Positions 32,001 to 41,163 are shown, counted from the stretch's first letter. The stretch: DNA of 64,000 nt from Sedimentisphaerales bacterium (GCA_028281535.1 JANQJS010000058.1:1-64000); one strand, 5' to 3'. The notes: generated by a model not told the origin, from the letters alone. Numbers and translations: made by a program.

Positions 32001-35000
32001 GACCCGATGGATCACTTGCCGTCGTTGCCGTCATGCTAATTGCTGTATCACTATCGGCACTTGGGGCTGAAGCGAACGTTGCGGGGTTCGGTGTCGGAGG
32101 CGTGGTATCTGGCGTTGCCTGTGTGGTGGCACATGCAGCAGTTGAAGCTATCCCCGTATTACCAACGTTATCACGAGACTGAACCGTATAGCAATATTGT
32201 GTCACAGCAGTCAATCCTGAATCAGAGTAAGCCGTGGAGGTTTGCCATGCACTGCTGGTCGCTCCTGGATTACCTGAGGTTTCAACAAATTGATATTCCA
32301 CCGGACCGGATGCATCGCTTGCGGTAGTTGCCGTCATATTAATAACGGTATCGCTACTAGCTGCTGGAGCGGATGCAAAGGTGGCTGGATTCGGTGTTGG
32401 CGGTGTCGTATCAACCGGTGCTTGTGTAGTGGCACAAGATTGACTTGACGGAGCACCACTGTTACCGACGCTATCACGCAATTGAACCGTGTAGCAATAT
32501 TGGGTTGAAGCCGTCAATCCAATATCGGTATAACTCTGGATAACTTGCCATCCACTATCGGTTCCACCTGGGTTACCTGAGGTTTCATCAAAGTTGTATT
32601 CAACCGGTCCGCTAGGATCGTTACCCAAACTTGCGGTCATACTAATCGAAGCATCATCAATCGCATTCGGTGCAATCTGGAAAGTTGCCGGATTCGGTAC
32701 TGGAGGTGTGACATCACCACCACCCGTTGTCGTTGCAGACTGACGAGCAGAAACAGCGGTTGTGTTACCCACACTATCACGCATTTGAACACTGTAGGTG
32801 TACTGCGTTGCAGCGGTCAATCCAGTATCGGTGTAACTTGTCGAGGTCTGCCAGCTACTACTGGTTCCACCGACATTACCAGATGATTCTTCGAAGAGAT
32901 ATTCAACAGGTCCACTGGCATCACTACCAGTCGTTGCGGTCATGCTGATGGCGGTATCGCTGCCGGCACCAGGTGGCGAAGCAAAGGTCGCAGGATCTGG
33001 TGTTGGTGGATTAACATCTGCACCACAACTGCCGCCGCCAGCTTGAACTTCGAAAGCATCGAAGTGTGGTTCACCAGAAACACCCGTAAGTACAATCGTA
33101 TGTGAACCATTGCTTAGAGAGGTCGTTTCAAATATCTGAACTGCACCTTGGCTAACACCCGCATTAAACGTACCTTGATTGACCGAATCAATCGAAATAC
33201 TGACACTATGATCTTCTTCAAAACTCCAATGGTGAACACGAATTCCTGTACCAGTAAAATTATAAGTGACGGTTCCTGCAGTCTCGATATTCCACTGAAC
33301 CGTACCATTAATCGCACTCGGATAGAGTGTGAGATTCTGCCATGACCCTGCGCCACCATAAACAATACTTGAATCGGTATTATCCACGATGGTCCAACCG
33401 CCACCAACAGAATCGGTGGTTGCTGAAGCATTGGACGAAGCAGATGTCGTGTTTCCTAATGCATCACGAGCCTGGACATTATAGGTATATTGAGTAGCTG
33501 CAGCTAAACCGTTATCAACATAGGTTGTTGATATTTGCCAGTTACTATCCGTAGCACCGCTTCCACCGGTCGTTTCTGTAAAGAGATACTCAATCGGTGT
33601 ACTACCACCAGCATCCGAAGCGGTTGTTGCCATCATCGTAATACTGCTGCAACTGGTCGCGGCAGGTGCTGAGGCAAAGGTCATTGGATTCGGAGTCGGT
33701 GGATCAGAATCTGGAGGTAAGTTCACGGTAATCGTACCGGTCATACCCAAAGACTGTCCGTGTGGATGACAGTGGTAATTGTAAATGTTTGGAGCACCAC
33801 CATCACCAGGATTCGAATTGACAAATGCCTGATCGAAGGTATGTGTGAATATCTCACCGATCGCATTGGTCACATCAGGACTGGAACCTTGAGGAATCGA
33901 TCGGAAGTAACCGGTATGTACACCTGGCACACCTGCCATGACATTGTGACCTGATGAGTGGAAGGTCCATTCAACTGTTTGGCCCATATCAATGGTTAGA
34001 TGTTGTGGCGTAAAGACAGCACCCACATCACCTGCAGCGATATCAATATTGCCATCTGAGACAAGCGTGGTTGCTGACAGAATATTTGAGTACACCGTCT
34101 CATTGAGATTGGTAGAGGTATCACGCATCTTCACACGATAGGAATATTGCGTATTTGGTTGCAGGCTGAAATCATAGTATGTTGGTGTAAAGATCCAACC
34201 ACTATCACTACCACCAGGATTACCCGAGGTTTCTTCAAAGTAATATTGAACACCCGAAGTATCATCGGTACCTGTAGTTGCCGTCATCACAATCGATGTA
34301 TCCGTATGTGCCGCAGGAACTGTCGCCCATGTTGCAGGATCAGGTGTCGGTGCATTTGTATCAGGTGCACTGACCACTTCGAACTGACGCATCATTTCAT
34401 GATCTTCATGTTCAATGTTGTGACAATGGTATGGGAATTTACCAAGATAATCAGTAAAAGTTGCAATCACTCTTACCATTTCACCTGGCATGACCATTAC
34501 GGTATCTTTGAAACCTGTAGTGTTTAGGTCATAGGTCGTCGGCGAACCTTGCGGTACAACTACATTATCAACAATTTGGAATCCTTGACGATCCAGAACC
34601 TGGAACATCACCAAGTGCATGTGCATTGGGTGAACCATACCGGTTGTATTGACAAAGTTCCAAATCTCGGTTGAATTCAAAATCGGTTGCTCAGTAATAT
34701 CATTCCATTTCAAACCATTAATGGTAAAGATTGTACCATTATTACAACCTGGATCGGTTCCTTGTTCTAAACGCAATTCGCGAGTAATCGGCATGGGCGT
34801 TTGTGAAATTGGCACCAAGGTATCTAAAGTACCAGGAAGCGATGCGGTATGTCCGGTATCTGCGGTGACGATAAATTTCATCACTTGTGGCAGGACACCG
34901 ACACCTGGCGTACCAGGGTATGGAGCGGGTGCATCGTTGGTCAATTCGATTTCTGTTCCGGTTGGGAAACTTGAGAAGTCGATCACAACATCTGCACGCT

Positions 35001-37905
35001 CAGCATTACCTAATGTGAGAGAAGTCATAGCAACCGGTGCAGCAAGCAAACCACCATCGCTACCGATTTGATGGAATGTATGTCCATTGGATAAGGATAA
35101 GTTCAAGACACGAGAGCCACAGGCATTCAACATGCGGAAACGGTATTTACCTTTCTTAACATTCATGAAAGGCCAGACTTTACCATTGACCACCATCTTG
35201 TCACCAAAAAACTGCGGTCCCCATTCATCCTGGTAAACCAATGAACCATCCACATTAAAGGTTCGGTCCATCATCATCAATGGCACTTCATATTCACCGC
35301 TTGGCAAATTCAATGCCGCATGCGCTGGATCACGAATAATGTAGAAACCAGCCAGCCCCATGTAAACATTAAGGCGAGTTATTCCTAAACCATGATCGTG
35401 ATACCAAAGGGTACCATCGTTCTGTAAGTTTGGATACTGGTGAACAATCGATGATTGACCTGGATAGAAAATATCTTCTGGATAACCATCAAACTGTGCT
35501 TGAGCGTGCGTACCATGTAAGTGAACTACAGTGTAAGGTTGCGTACCAAACATATCAGGTCCATGTACACAAGTATCAACATTCAAGTAATGGCTAGAAC
35601 GAAGCGGTGGCGTAGCACCTTGGCTCGTATCACGCAAATCATTCACCCAAGTCACATCAACTTGATTATTTTCTGATGCTTCAATGGTTGGACCAGGGAC
35701 CATCCCATCATAGCCCCACAGGGTTGTTGAGTTCGCAGGGAATTCACTGTGAACCTGAGTTTGAACTTCTTGCATGGTTATAGTATAGCTGGCAACACCA
35801 CCACTAGTACCACTGGTGGGTGTTGCGACGGAAGGTATAGGTAGTGCATCTAAGTAAGGAGTGAGGGTCGCACTGACAAAATCTGTTTTGGCAGATAAGC
35901 TAGCAGAGTAACCTGTTTCGTTACCTTCGGGATCACGAGCTTTCACACGATAGGTAAACGTTGTTCCACCTTGTAAGCCAGTATCACTGTACGAAGTTGA
36001 GGTTTGCCATGCACTATCGGTTCCACCAGGATTACCGGTGGTTTCATCAAAGAAATATTCGACCGTACCGCCAAGGTCATCGGTTGCTGTTGTTGCAGTC
36101 ATATTAATGGTATCGGTTCCGGCTGCCGTTGGGACCGAAGCCCAAGTCATTGGGTTTGGTGTTGGAGGATTCTGATTTGGTAGTTGTGTGGTTGCACATG
36201 ATTGAGACGAAACACCGCCAACGTTTGGCGTTCCTACAGCATCACGCATTTGCACGGTGTAGCAATATTGTGTACCGCTACTCAAACCTGTATCGCTATA
36301 ACTGGTAGAGGTTTGCCAGCCACTGTCCGTGCCACCACTGTTTCCTGAGGTTTCATCGAAGAAATATTCAACTGGAGGTGTTGCATCGCTACCAGCTGTG
36401 GCCACCATATCAACAGATGTTTGGCCTGTGGCAAAAGGTGGTGTTGCAAACGTTGCTGGATTGGGTGTTGGAGGATCGGTATCGATAACCGTACCAGAAA
36501 TTCTAATAAATTCTGCCACACTGGGAGCACCGCTATTATCCAGAAGAAAGAGCATATAATAACCTGGAGGAACCATGTTACTATTGGCCGGAATGCTTAA
36601 GGTTAATTGTGAACCCGTATCATTAGTAATCGACAGAGGCACACCAATTTGGTTGGTATTGAAGCAGTGTGTTGCGCCACTAGGACGAATCAAGACAGCT
36701 GAACTGAGACCATTGGTTGTGGTATAGCCAACATTGATCGAACCACCATAGCCTGCATCTGTTGGAGAGCTGGTAATGGTTGGGCGTGAGCCTGTAAATA
36801 AATAAGGAGGTGAATACCATTGTGCTTGAGACTGCAAATCACCACCATTCATGACACGACCGTCACGCAGAAGAATGATTCCATGGTGATCACCTAATCC
36901 TGAATAATAAACATTGTTTGCCATGTTGGTCCAGGTATTGGTATCTGGATTATACATTTCAGGGGTCGTAGCTGCTGCACCAGAGCCATCAACATTATTA
37001 ATGACAAACACATGGCCATTTGGCAAAAGAATACCAAAGTGAAAACCACGTTGGAAATTCATTGGAGCAACTGTCTGCCACTGCGGATTGGCATCATCCA
37101 AATTAACAATCTGGGTATTGTTGTTATTACCACTGGGAGTTTCATTACCATCATTACCACCGCAGATAAAGATACGATCATCCGTACCCAACAAGCGAAT
37201 AGATGGCGCATAAAAACGAAAACCAATAGCGTTGACTGGACCTTGTGTCCAACCACCCCCTACAGTGTAATAGTATGATTGATTATCTTGTTGTGATTGA
37301 AAAATACGACCATCTTTCATCAAGTGAACACGCAGGTAAGCATCATTATGCTGCCATGGAATGGTACCTGGTTGAAGGGTATAAGAATTTGTATCTGGAT
37401 CAAAAATTTCTACTGTATTTTCCTGCTGCTGTTCCCCTTGATCAAACCCACCATAAATTAAGAGACGACCATCCCCAAGAATAATTGTTTGTGGATACCA
37501 CCGACTTCTTATCCCCAAGGGCAGAGATGTCCACGATTCAGTATCCGGATCATAATAGGCCGCTTCTCGTGCGGTTGATCCTTCTCCACCATTCATGAAG
37601 AATTTACCATCTGCCATAGTAGATTGGCCACCACAGAAGAAAAAGGCTGGCATACTCGTCGTTATGACATTTGAAATACCATTAGCCGTCGGTAAAAAGG
37701 TACTGGATTGTGAACTTGTCTGGTGAGATCCGATGAACACTCGACCCGTTTTTAATTGTACAACGTGTGTTGCATCATGCGGCAGACTAAAACTACTCGT
37801 CCATTGTCCGACAACAGACGCTTGCCCTAATACCGACTGGCTCGGCCATATCAGGCAAGAGAAAACAATGAATGTACATATAGTCCGATAGATAGATTTG
37901 CACAT
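29062..37905 (-). CDS. Giant secreted copper-oxidase fusion: galactose/glyoxal-oxidase-like + CotA-like multicopper oxidase + plastocyanin-like + 13 Fn3-like modules + lectin-like + 2 CBM-like domains
   Basis: Signal peptide. Kelch/oxidase: FFFCGGQSTMADGKFFMNGG, RSRWYPQTIILGDGRLLIYGG, SGATHCFNTNQ. MCO: HLHGTHAQ, WYHDHGLGITRLNVYMGLAGFYIIRDP, HPMHMHL, PYHCHNIEHEDHEMM. Cupredoxin: GHNVMAG...YNYHCHPHGQSLGM. Confidence 0.88.
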   Translation of the reverse strand: MCKSIYRTICTFIVFSCLIWPSQSVLGQASVVGQWTSSFSLPHDATHVVQLKTGRVFIGSHQTSSQSSTFLPTANGISNVITTSMPAFFFCGGQSTMADGKFFMNGGEGSTAREAAYYDPDTESWTSLPLGIRSRWYPQTIILGDGRLLIYGGFDQGEQQQENTVEIFDPDTNSYTLQPGTIPWQHNDAYLRVHLMKDGRIFQSQQDNQSYYYTVGGGWTQGPVNAIGFRFYAPSIRLLGTDDRIFICGGNDGNETPSGNNNNTQIVNLDDANPQWQTVAPMNFQRGFHFGILLPNGHVFVINNVDGSGAAATTPEMYNPDTNTWTNMANNVYYSGLGDHHGIILLRDGRVMNGGDLQSQAQWYSPPYLFTGSRPTITSSPTDAGYGGSINVGYTTTNGLSSAVLIRPSGATHCFNTNQIGVPLSITNDTGSQLTLSIPANSNMVPPGYYMLFLLDNSGAPSVAEFIRISGTVIDTDPPTPNPATFATPPFATGQTSVDMVATAGSDATPPVEYFFDETSGNSGGTDSGWQTSTSYSDTGLSSGTQYCYTVQMRDAVGTPNVGGVSSQSCATTQLPNQNPPTPNPMTWASVPTAAGTDTINMTATTATDDLGGTVEYFFDETTGNPGGTDSAWQTSTSYSDTGLQGGTTFTYRVKARDPEGNETGYSASLSAKTDFVSATLTPYLDALPIPSVATPTSGTSGGVASYTITMQEVQTQVHSEFPANSTTLWGYDGMVPGPTIEASENNQVDVTWVNDLRDTSQGATPPLRSSHYLNVDTCVHGPDMFGTQPYTVVHLHGTHAQAQFDGYPEDIFYPGQSSIVHQYPNLQNDGTLWYHDHGLGITRLNVYMGLAGFYIIRDPAHAALNLPSGEYEVPLMMMDRTFNVDGSLVYQDEWGPQFFGDKMVVNGKVWPFMNVKKGKYRFRMLNACGSRVLNLSLSNGHTFHQIGSDGGLLAAPVAMTSLTLGNAERADVVIDFSSFPTGTEIELTNDAPAPYPGTPGVGVLPQVMKFIVTADTGHTASLPGTLDTLVPISQTPMPITRELRLEQGTDPGCNNGTIFTINGLKWNDITEQPILNSTEIWNFVNTTGMVHPMHMHLVMFQVLDRQGFQIVDNVVVPQGSPTTYDLNTTGFKDTVMVMPGEMVRVIATFTDYLGKFPYHCHNIEHEDHEMMRQFEVVSAPDTNAPTPDPATWATVPAAHTDTSIVMTATTGTDDTSGVQYYFEETSGNPGGSDSGWIFTPTYYDFSLQPNTQYSYRVKMRDTSTNLNETVYSNILSATTLVSDGNIDIAAGDVGAVFTPQHLTIDMGQTVEWTFHSSGHNVMAGVPGVHTGYFRSIPQGSSPDVTNAIGEIFTHTFDQAFVNSNPGDGGAPNIYNYHCHPHGQSLGMTGTITVNLPPDSDPPTPNPMTFASAPAATSCSSITMMATTASDAGGSTPIEYLFTETTGGSGATDSNWQISTTYVDNGLAAATQYTYNVQARDALGNTTSASSNASATTDSVGGGWTIVDNTDSSIVYGGAGSWQNLTLYPSAINGTVQWNIETAGTVTYNFTGTGIRVHHWSFEEDHSVSISIDSVNQGTFNAGVSQGAVQIFETTSLSNGSHTIVLTGVSGEPHFDAFEVQAGGGSCGADVNPPTPDPATFASPPGAGSDTAISMTATTGSDASGPVEYLFEESSGNVGGTSSSWQTSTSYTDTGLTAATQYTYSVQMRDSVGNTTAVSARQSATTTGGGDVTPPVPNPATFQIAPNAIDDASISMTASLGNDPSGPVEYNFDETSGNPGGTDSGWQVIQSYTDIGLTASTQYCYTVQLRDSVGNSGAPSSQSCATTQAPVDTTPPTPNPATFASAPAASSDTVINMTATTASDASGPVEYQFVETSGNPGATSSAWQTSTAYSDSGLTAVTQYCYTVQSRDNVGNTGIASTAACATTQATPDTTPPTPNPATFASAPSADSDTAISMTATTASDPSGPVEYQFVETSGNPGATSSAWQTSTSYTDSGLTGSTQYCYTVQSRDSVGNTGSASTASCATTQATPDTTPPTPNPATFASAPASAGTSSISMTATTGSDPSGPIEYFFTETSGNPGGSNSVWQTSTSYTDTLLSPSTQYCYTVTSRDSVGNVGSSSSQSCATTDALPDIDPPTPNPATFATAPAADSETAVSMTATTGSDASGPVEYQFVETTGGSGATNSGWQTATSYTDSGLTASTIYCYTVQMRDSVGNTGTASTAACATTNDPPPPGAIRLETGVVNGVGSSWTTVNLTSSYTSMVVVATPNYDNTSAPASVRIQNATSSSFDVRVDAAGPTAVSNISVYYMVVEEGVYTQAQDGVTMEAVKYSSTVTDNASATWNGESRTYANSYTTPVVVGQVMTYNDAGHVEFWARGSTRQTPPQSGTLFTGKTVNEDPDNTHANETIGYIVIESGSGTMDGVNYSAGVTSDGVLEVTDGNAPFARPVSGLSGAASVGVACLTAMDGNNGGWGMLYGANPISNTNINLAIEEDQLGDTERNHTGEQVAFIVFEDGPAPPDTTPPTPNPMTFASAPSADSDTVISMTATTASDPSGPVEYLFTEMSGNPGGTSSSWQTSTSYTDSGLTASTQYTYTVTTRDSVGNAGSASAGASATTNAAPDTTPPTPNPATFASAPSADSDTAISMTATTASDPSGPVEYNFDNTSGSPGGTDSGWQTSTSYTDVGLSGSTQYCYTVQSRDSLGNTGSASSQSCATTQATPDTTPPTPNPATFASAPNADSDTAISMTATTASDPSGPVEYQFVETSGNPGATSSGWQTSTSYTDSGLTASTQYCYTVQARDSLGNTGAASAASCAITQAGGGSWTVVDNTDASIVYGGAGSWSNLTLYPSAINGTVQWNLETAGTVTYTFNGTGVRVHHWSYDDDHSVSISIDSVNQGTFNTGVSQNSVQIFETTSLSSGSHTIVITGVSGEPHFDAFEVFN
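29437..30350 (-). repeat. Three ~300 bp tandem Fn3-like coding modules
   Basis: TPNP boundary (plus strand GG.TT.GGTGT.GG.GG) recurs near 29711, 30011 and 30311. Confidence 0.85.
31205..33010 (-). repeat. Six ~300 bp tandem Fn3-like coding modules
   Basis: TPNP boundary recurs near 31480, 31780, 32085, 32390, 32690 and 32996. Confidence 0.85.
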
Positions 37906-38293
37906 ACTCTACTTCCTTTCCATTAAAGTATTTATACTACTCACTTCACTACTTCACTTCGGTAAACACACACACTTAGGACAGAAAATCCTTGTTCAAA
38001 ATGCATAGACGGGCAGGAAAACTAAATTAGAGGAGAAAAACGTCTTTTTATTTAATTTTTTTTGCAACTTTTACATTTCCCTTTGTGAAAAAGAGACTTA
38101 CAACGATTACACTCCGGCATAGTACCTGTTTAAACAACAACTTTATGAACCTGCCATCCCAAAAATATTCAGTAGAAAAATCCAACATCCCCTAACTTTC
38201 CTTTACTCTTGCAAAATATTTTGGTACTATTGACTACTTGCTACCCTCCTCACAACAGCAATCCAATAAATTAGTATCAAGGAGACTTAGATA

Positions 38294-41104
38294 ATGCTTT
38301 CCTCCCCTGCTTTTGCGCGTGGAAAATCAATTCTATGCGTAGCGCTACCAATGTTCATTCTTTTTATGGCAACCCCTTCCGCTTTTGCACTGGATGCTTA
38401 CTACACCAAAATCACGAAAGGTGAAGATTGGGAACAGCATTCCCGAACGACTGAGCACCCTGATATCATCGTAAAATTAGATGGAGGTAAACTCATTTTT
38501 TGGCGTGGCACCAGCTATTTGCCCTATTGGGAAACAAAACAAGGTCAATTTAGTGTCCAGGAAATGATACCACGCAGTGGCGATGGCCCAAGCAATCGTC
38601 CTGACCATGCCAGCATGTTTTCATATGTACGAATTATTTCAGCAAGCGAAAATGAAGCTGTTGTGCATTGGCGATACTTGCCCACCTTTGAAAAAGGCAA
38701 CCCGAAAGGTAAAGTCAATCATCTAAATTTTGTAGAAGAATATTTTACCATCCAATCCTCAGGTCATGTCACACGGCAATTGCGAAAAGGAACCACCAAT
38801 ATTGACGATTGGCATAATGAGTCTAACGTAATTCATCAGACATTTCAATTAGACGCCCGGGGCATCAGTCAAATCAAAACATCACAGCCACAGAAAAAAA
38901 CAACCTCTGTAAAATTAGAAGGCAACCCCCAACGTGGTCCAGCATTTGGTAAACCTTTGTTTCATTTATCATTTGATGAAAGTCAGGGATCAGAAACCAA
39001 AGAACAGATCCATGGATCAGCTATTAGTATTACTGGACACAAAGCATATTGGAAAGCAGGAATTTCAAAAACAGCCCTAGGGTTTGACTGCTACGATACC
39101 AAACTAACCACCTCAGGCAAATCGTTAGTTCCACTTGAACAGTTAACCATTGACGGGTGGATTGCCCCAGGTGCTTATCCTTTTAACGAAGCAGCCATTT
39201 TGCATCAATCAGACTGGGAGAAGAAGGGCTATTATCTTGGTATCGATTCATATGGCCATATTCTATTTTACTGTCAAACTGATAAATGGAATCAGCTTAA
39301 AACAAAAGCTCAGGTTCCCCTTCGCCGCTGGAGTCATATTGCTGTGGTGCTGGATAAATCAACCATGAAAATTTATATCAATGGTACGCAACAAGCGAAG
39401 CTAAATATCAACGGAAAATTACAACCAGCAAACACGGATCTCATCATTGGCAAAAACACGCATGCAGCCAACCCTGTTGATCCCGTTCGTCCTTATTGCG
39501 AAGAATGTCATGTACCCCAACAGTTAGGATATGACGGCTTAATGGATGAAGTTAAAATCTATCCAATCGCACTATCTGATAAGGATTTATTGAAATCGTA
39601 TTACATGTATCTCCCTGACATTAACATAATCAACAATCCAGACTTAGACAAACGCGTTTTACCCACAGGTAAATCTACAGGGCAATTTGCCGCACATTAC
39701 ACACACCTCAAATATTATGACACCTGGGATAACCTGGCTCGCTTTGGCGATCATTGTGATATTGTTGTAGAATTTGACGATTCACCGACCCAATTCGTGT
39801 TCTGGCGTGGAATGAGTTATGTCCCCCAAGTAGTGAATGCTGAAGGACAATGGTACAACAATCAATTCAATGAATCCTGGGATGCGGGCGGTAGTTGGGG
39901 CGAGCCAATGAGCGACAAACGCTCCAACCTGTCACACGTTCGTCTTATTGAAGATACACCCGCCCGCAAAGTGATTCACTGGCGCTATGCCCAGGTGCAA
40001 ATTAATGGCACCCAGCAAAATTATGATGAACGCATCGGCTGGGGCGACTGGAGCGATTGGTATTACACCATCTACCCAGATGGCGTGGCCAGTAAACGCA
40101 TGATTCACTGGTCCAGTGACGATCCACTGACTCACGAATGGCAAGAATCCATCGGCGTACTTGGCCCGGGCCAAACACCAGAAACGATGTGTTATATGGA
40201 CACTGAAACTGTCTGGATTGATGACTTGAAAGAAACCATGTCATACAACTGGGATGATCGAATTTTCAATTATAAAGAACGAATCCCCATGAATATCGAA
40301 CATGATTGGGAAAAACGCCCTATGAATATTCAATTGGTCAATTATAAATCTGACTACAAACCTTTCACAATTGGTGATTTTCGAGGTGCAGCTTGTTATG
40401 GCGATGCAGACGGAGCGATTGCCCCATTTTCCAACATGGTGGTCTATATTCACTGGCCATTGGGACAATTACCAACCGATGGCACACGGGCGGTTCGATC
40501 GGATCGTGCGTCAAGTAATGGCTATACACACTTGATGTTTAAAGATAATTTTATCGGTGAAGAATTTGATGAAGAAGAAATTGAAGATGAAGATCATGAA
40601 GAAATAGATGACGACGAAGAAATAGACGATGACGAAGAGGAACATGAGCAAGAAGATGAGGGCGACCATGTCCCTGAAAGACCTGAATTCAAAGATCGGG
40701 CACCTGTAAGTAATGTTGCTCAGAAAACCATGCTTGAAGGTATGACAACAAAATCTGTTACTGAATTACGAACGCTTGCCAAATCCTGGCTAACACCCCC
40801 TGCTATCAATAATGTCAAAGGAGCCGAATCGTTAGGCTATGAGCAATCACAAAGAGCTTTTCTATTTGTTGCTACAGATAACACACAGTCATTTACCTTG
40901 TCAGCAAGTAACAATAGCCCAATACATAACCCTTGCTTTGTTATTAAAAAGGCCAATAAAAAGAAAAGTTCAACCGTTAAAGTAAATGGTAATGAAATCT
41001 CTGTTCGACAAGGCTTGATCACAGATACAGACGGCACAACAACCAGGATAATATATTCCCCCTATTCATCAACAAAAACGACACAATTTGAAATTTTGAA
41101 TTAA
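38294..41104 (+). CDS. Secreted two-lobed uncharacterised protein with an inserted LamG domain and an acidic insert
   Basis: Paralog of the N-terminal part of the 17005 ORF (FWRGTSYLPYW; FWRGMSYVPQV; HVRLIEDTPARKVIHWRY). LamG: LTIDGWIAPGAYPFNEAAILHQSDWEKKGYYLGID...MDEVKIYPIALSDKD. Confidence 0.75.
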   Translation: MLSSPAFARGKSILCVALPMFILFMATPSAFALDAYYTKITKGEDWEQHSRTTEHPDIIVKLDGGKLIFWRGTSYLPYWETKQGQFSVQEMIPRSGDGPSNRPDHASMFSYVRIISASENEAVVHWRYLPTFEKGNPKGKVNHLNFVEEYFTIQSSGHVTRQLRKGTTNIDDWHNESNVIHQTFQLDARGISQIKTSQPQKKTTSVKLEGNPQRGPAFGKPLFHLSFDESQGSETKEQIHGSAISITGHKAYWKAGISKTALGFDCYDTKLTTSGKSLVPLEQLTIDGWIAPGAYPFNEAAILHQSDWEKKGYYLGIDSYGHILFYCQTDKWNQLKTKAQVPLRRWSHIAVVLDKSTMKIYINGTQQAKLNINGKLQPANTDLIIGKNTHAANPVDPVRPYCEECHVPQQLGYDGLMDEVKIYPIALSDKDLLKSYYMYLPDINIINNPDLDKRVLPTGKSTGQFAAHYTHLKYYDTWDNLARFGDHCDIVVEFDDSPTQFVFWRGMSYVPQVVNAEGQWYNNQFNESWDAGGSWGEPMSDKRSNLSHVRLIEDTPARKVIHWRYAQVQINGTQQNYDERIGWGDWSDWYYTIYPDGVASKRMIHWSSDDPLTHEWQESIGVLGPGQTPETMCYMDTETVWIDDLKETMSYNWDDRIFNYKERIPMNIEHDWEKRPMNIQLVNYKSDYKPFTIGDFRGAACYGDADGAIAPFSNMVVYIHWPLGQLPTDGTRAVRSDRASSNGYTHLMFKDNFIGEEFDEEEIEDEDHEEIDDDEEIDDDEEEHEQEDEGDHVPERPEFKDRAPVSNVAQKTMLEGMTTKSVTELRTLAKSWLTPPAINNVKGAESLGYEQSQRAFLFVATDNTQSFTLSASNNSPIHNPCFVIKKANKKKSSTVKVNGNEISVRQGLITDTDGTTTRIIYSPYSSTKTTQFEILN

Positions 41105-41129
41105 TCAATTAAACAAAATCTAATAATAA

Positions 41130-41163
41130 AAAAGCGAGCAGGTGTTTGCCTGTTCGCTTTTTT
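41130..41163 (+). terminator. Rho-independent terminator
   Basis: AAAGCGAGCAGG / CCTGTTCGCTTT stem with T tract after the stop at 41104. Confidence 0.88.

Noticed and set aside
29437-33010. Regular ~300 bp repeats that could look like a CRISPR or satellite array
   Set aside because: They are in frame within one long ORF and encode a conserved protein module; the units are far longer than CRISPR repeats and have no spacer structure.
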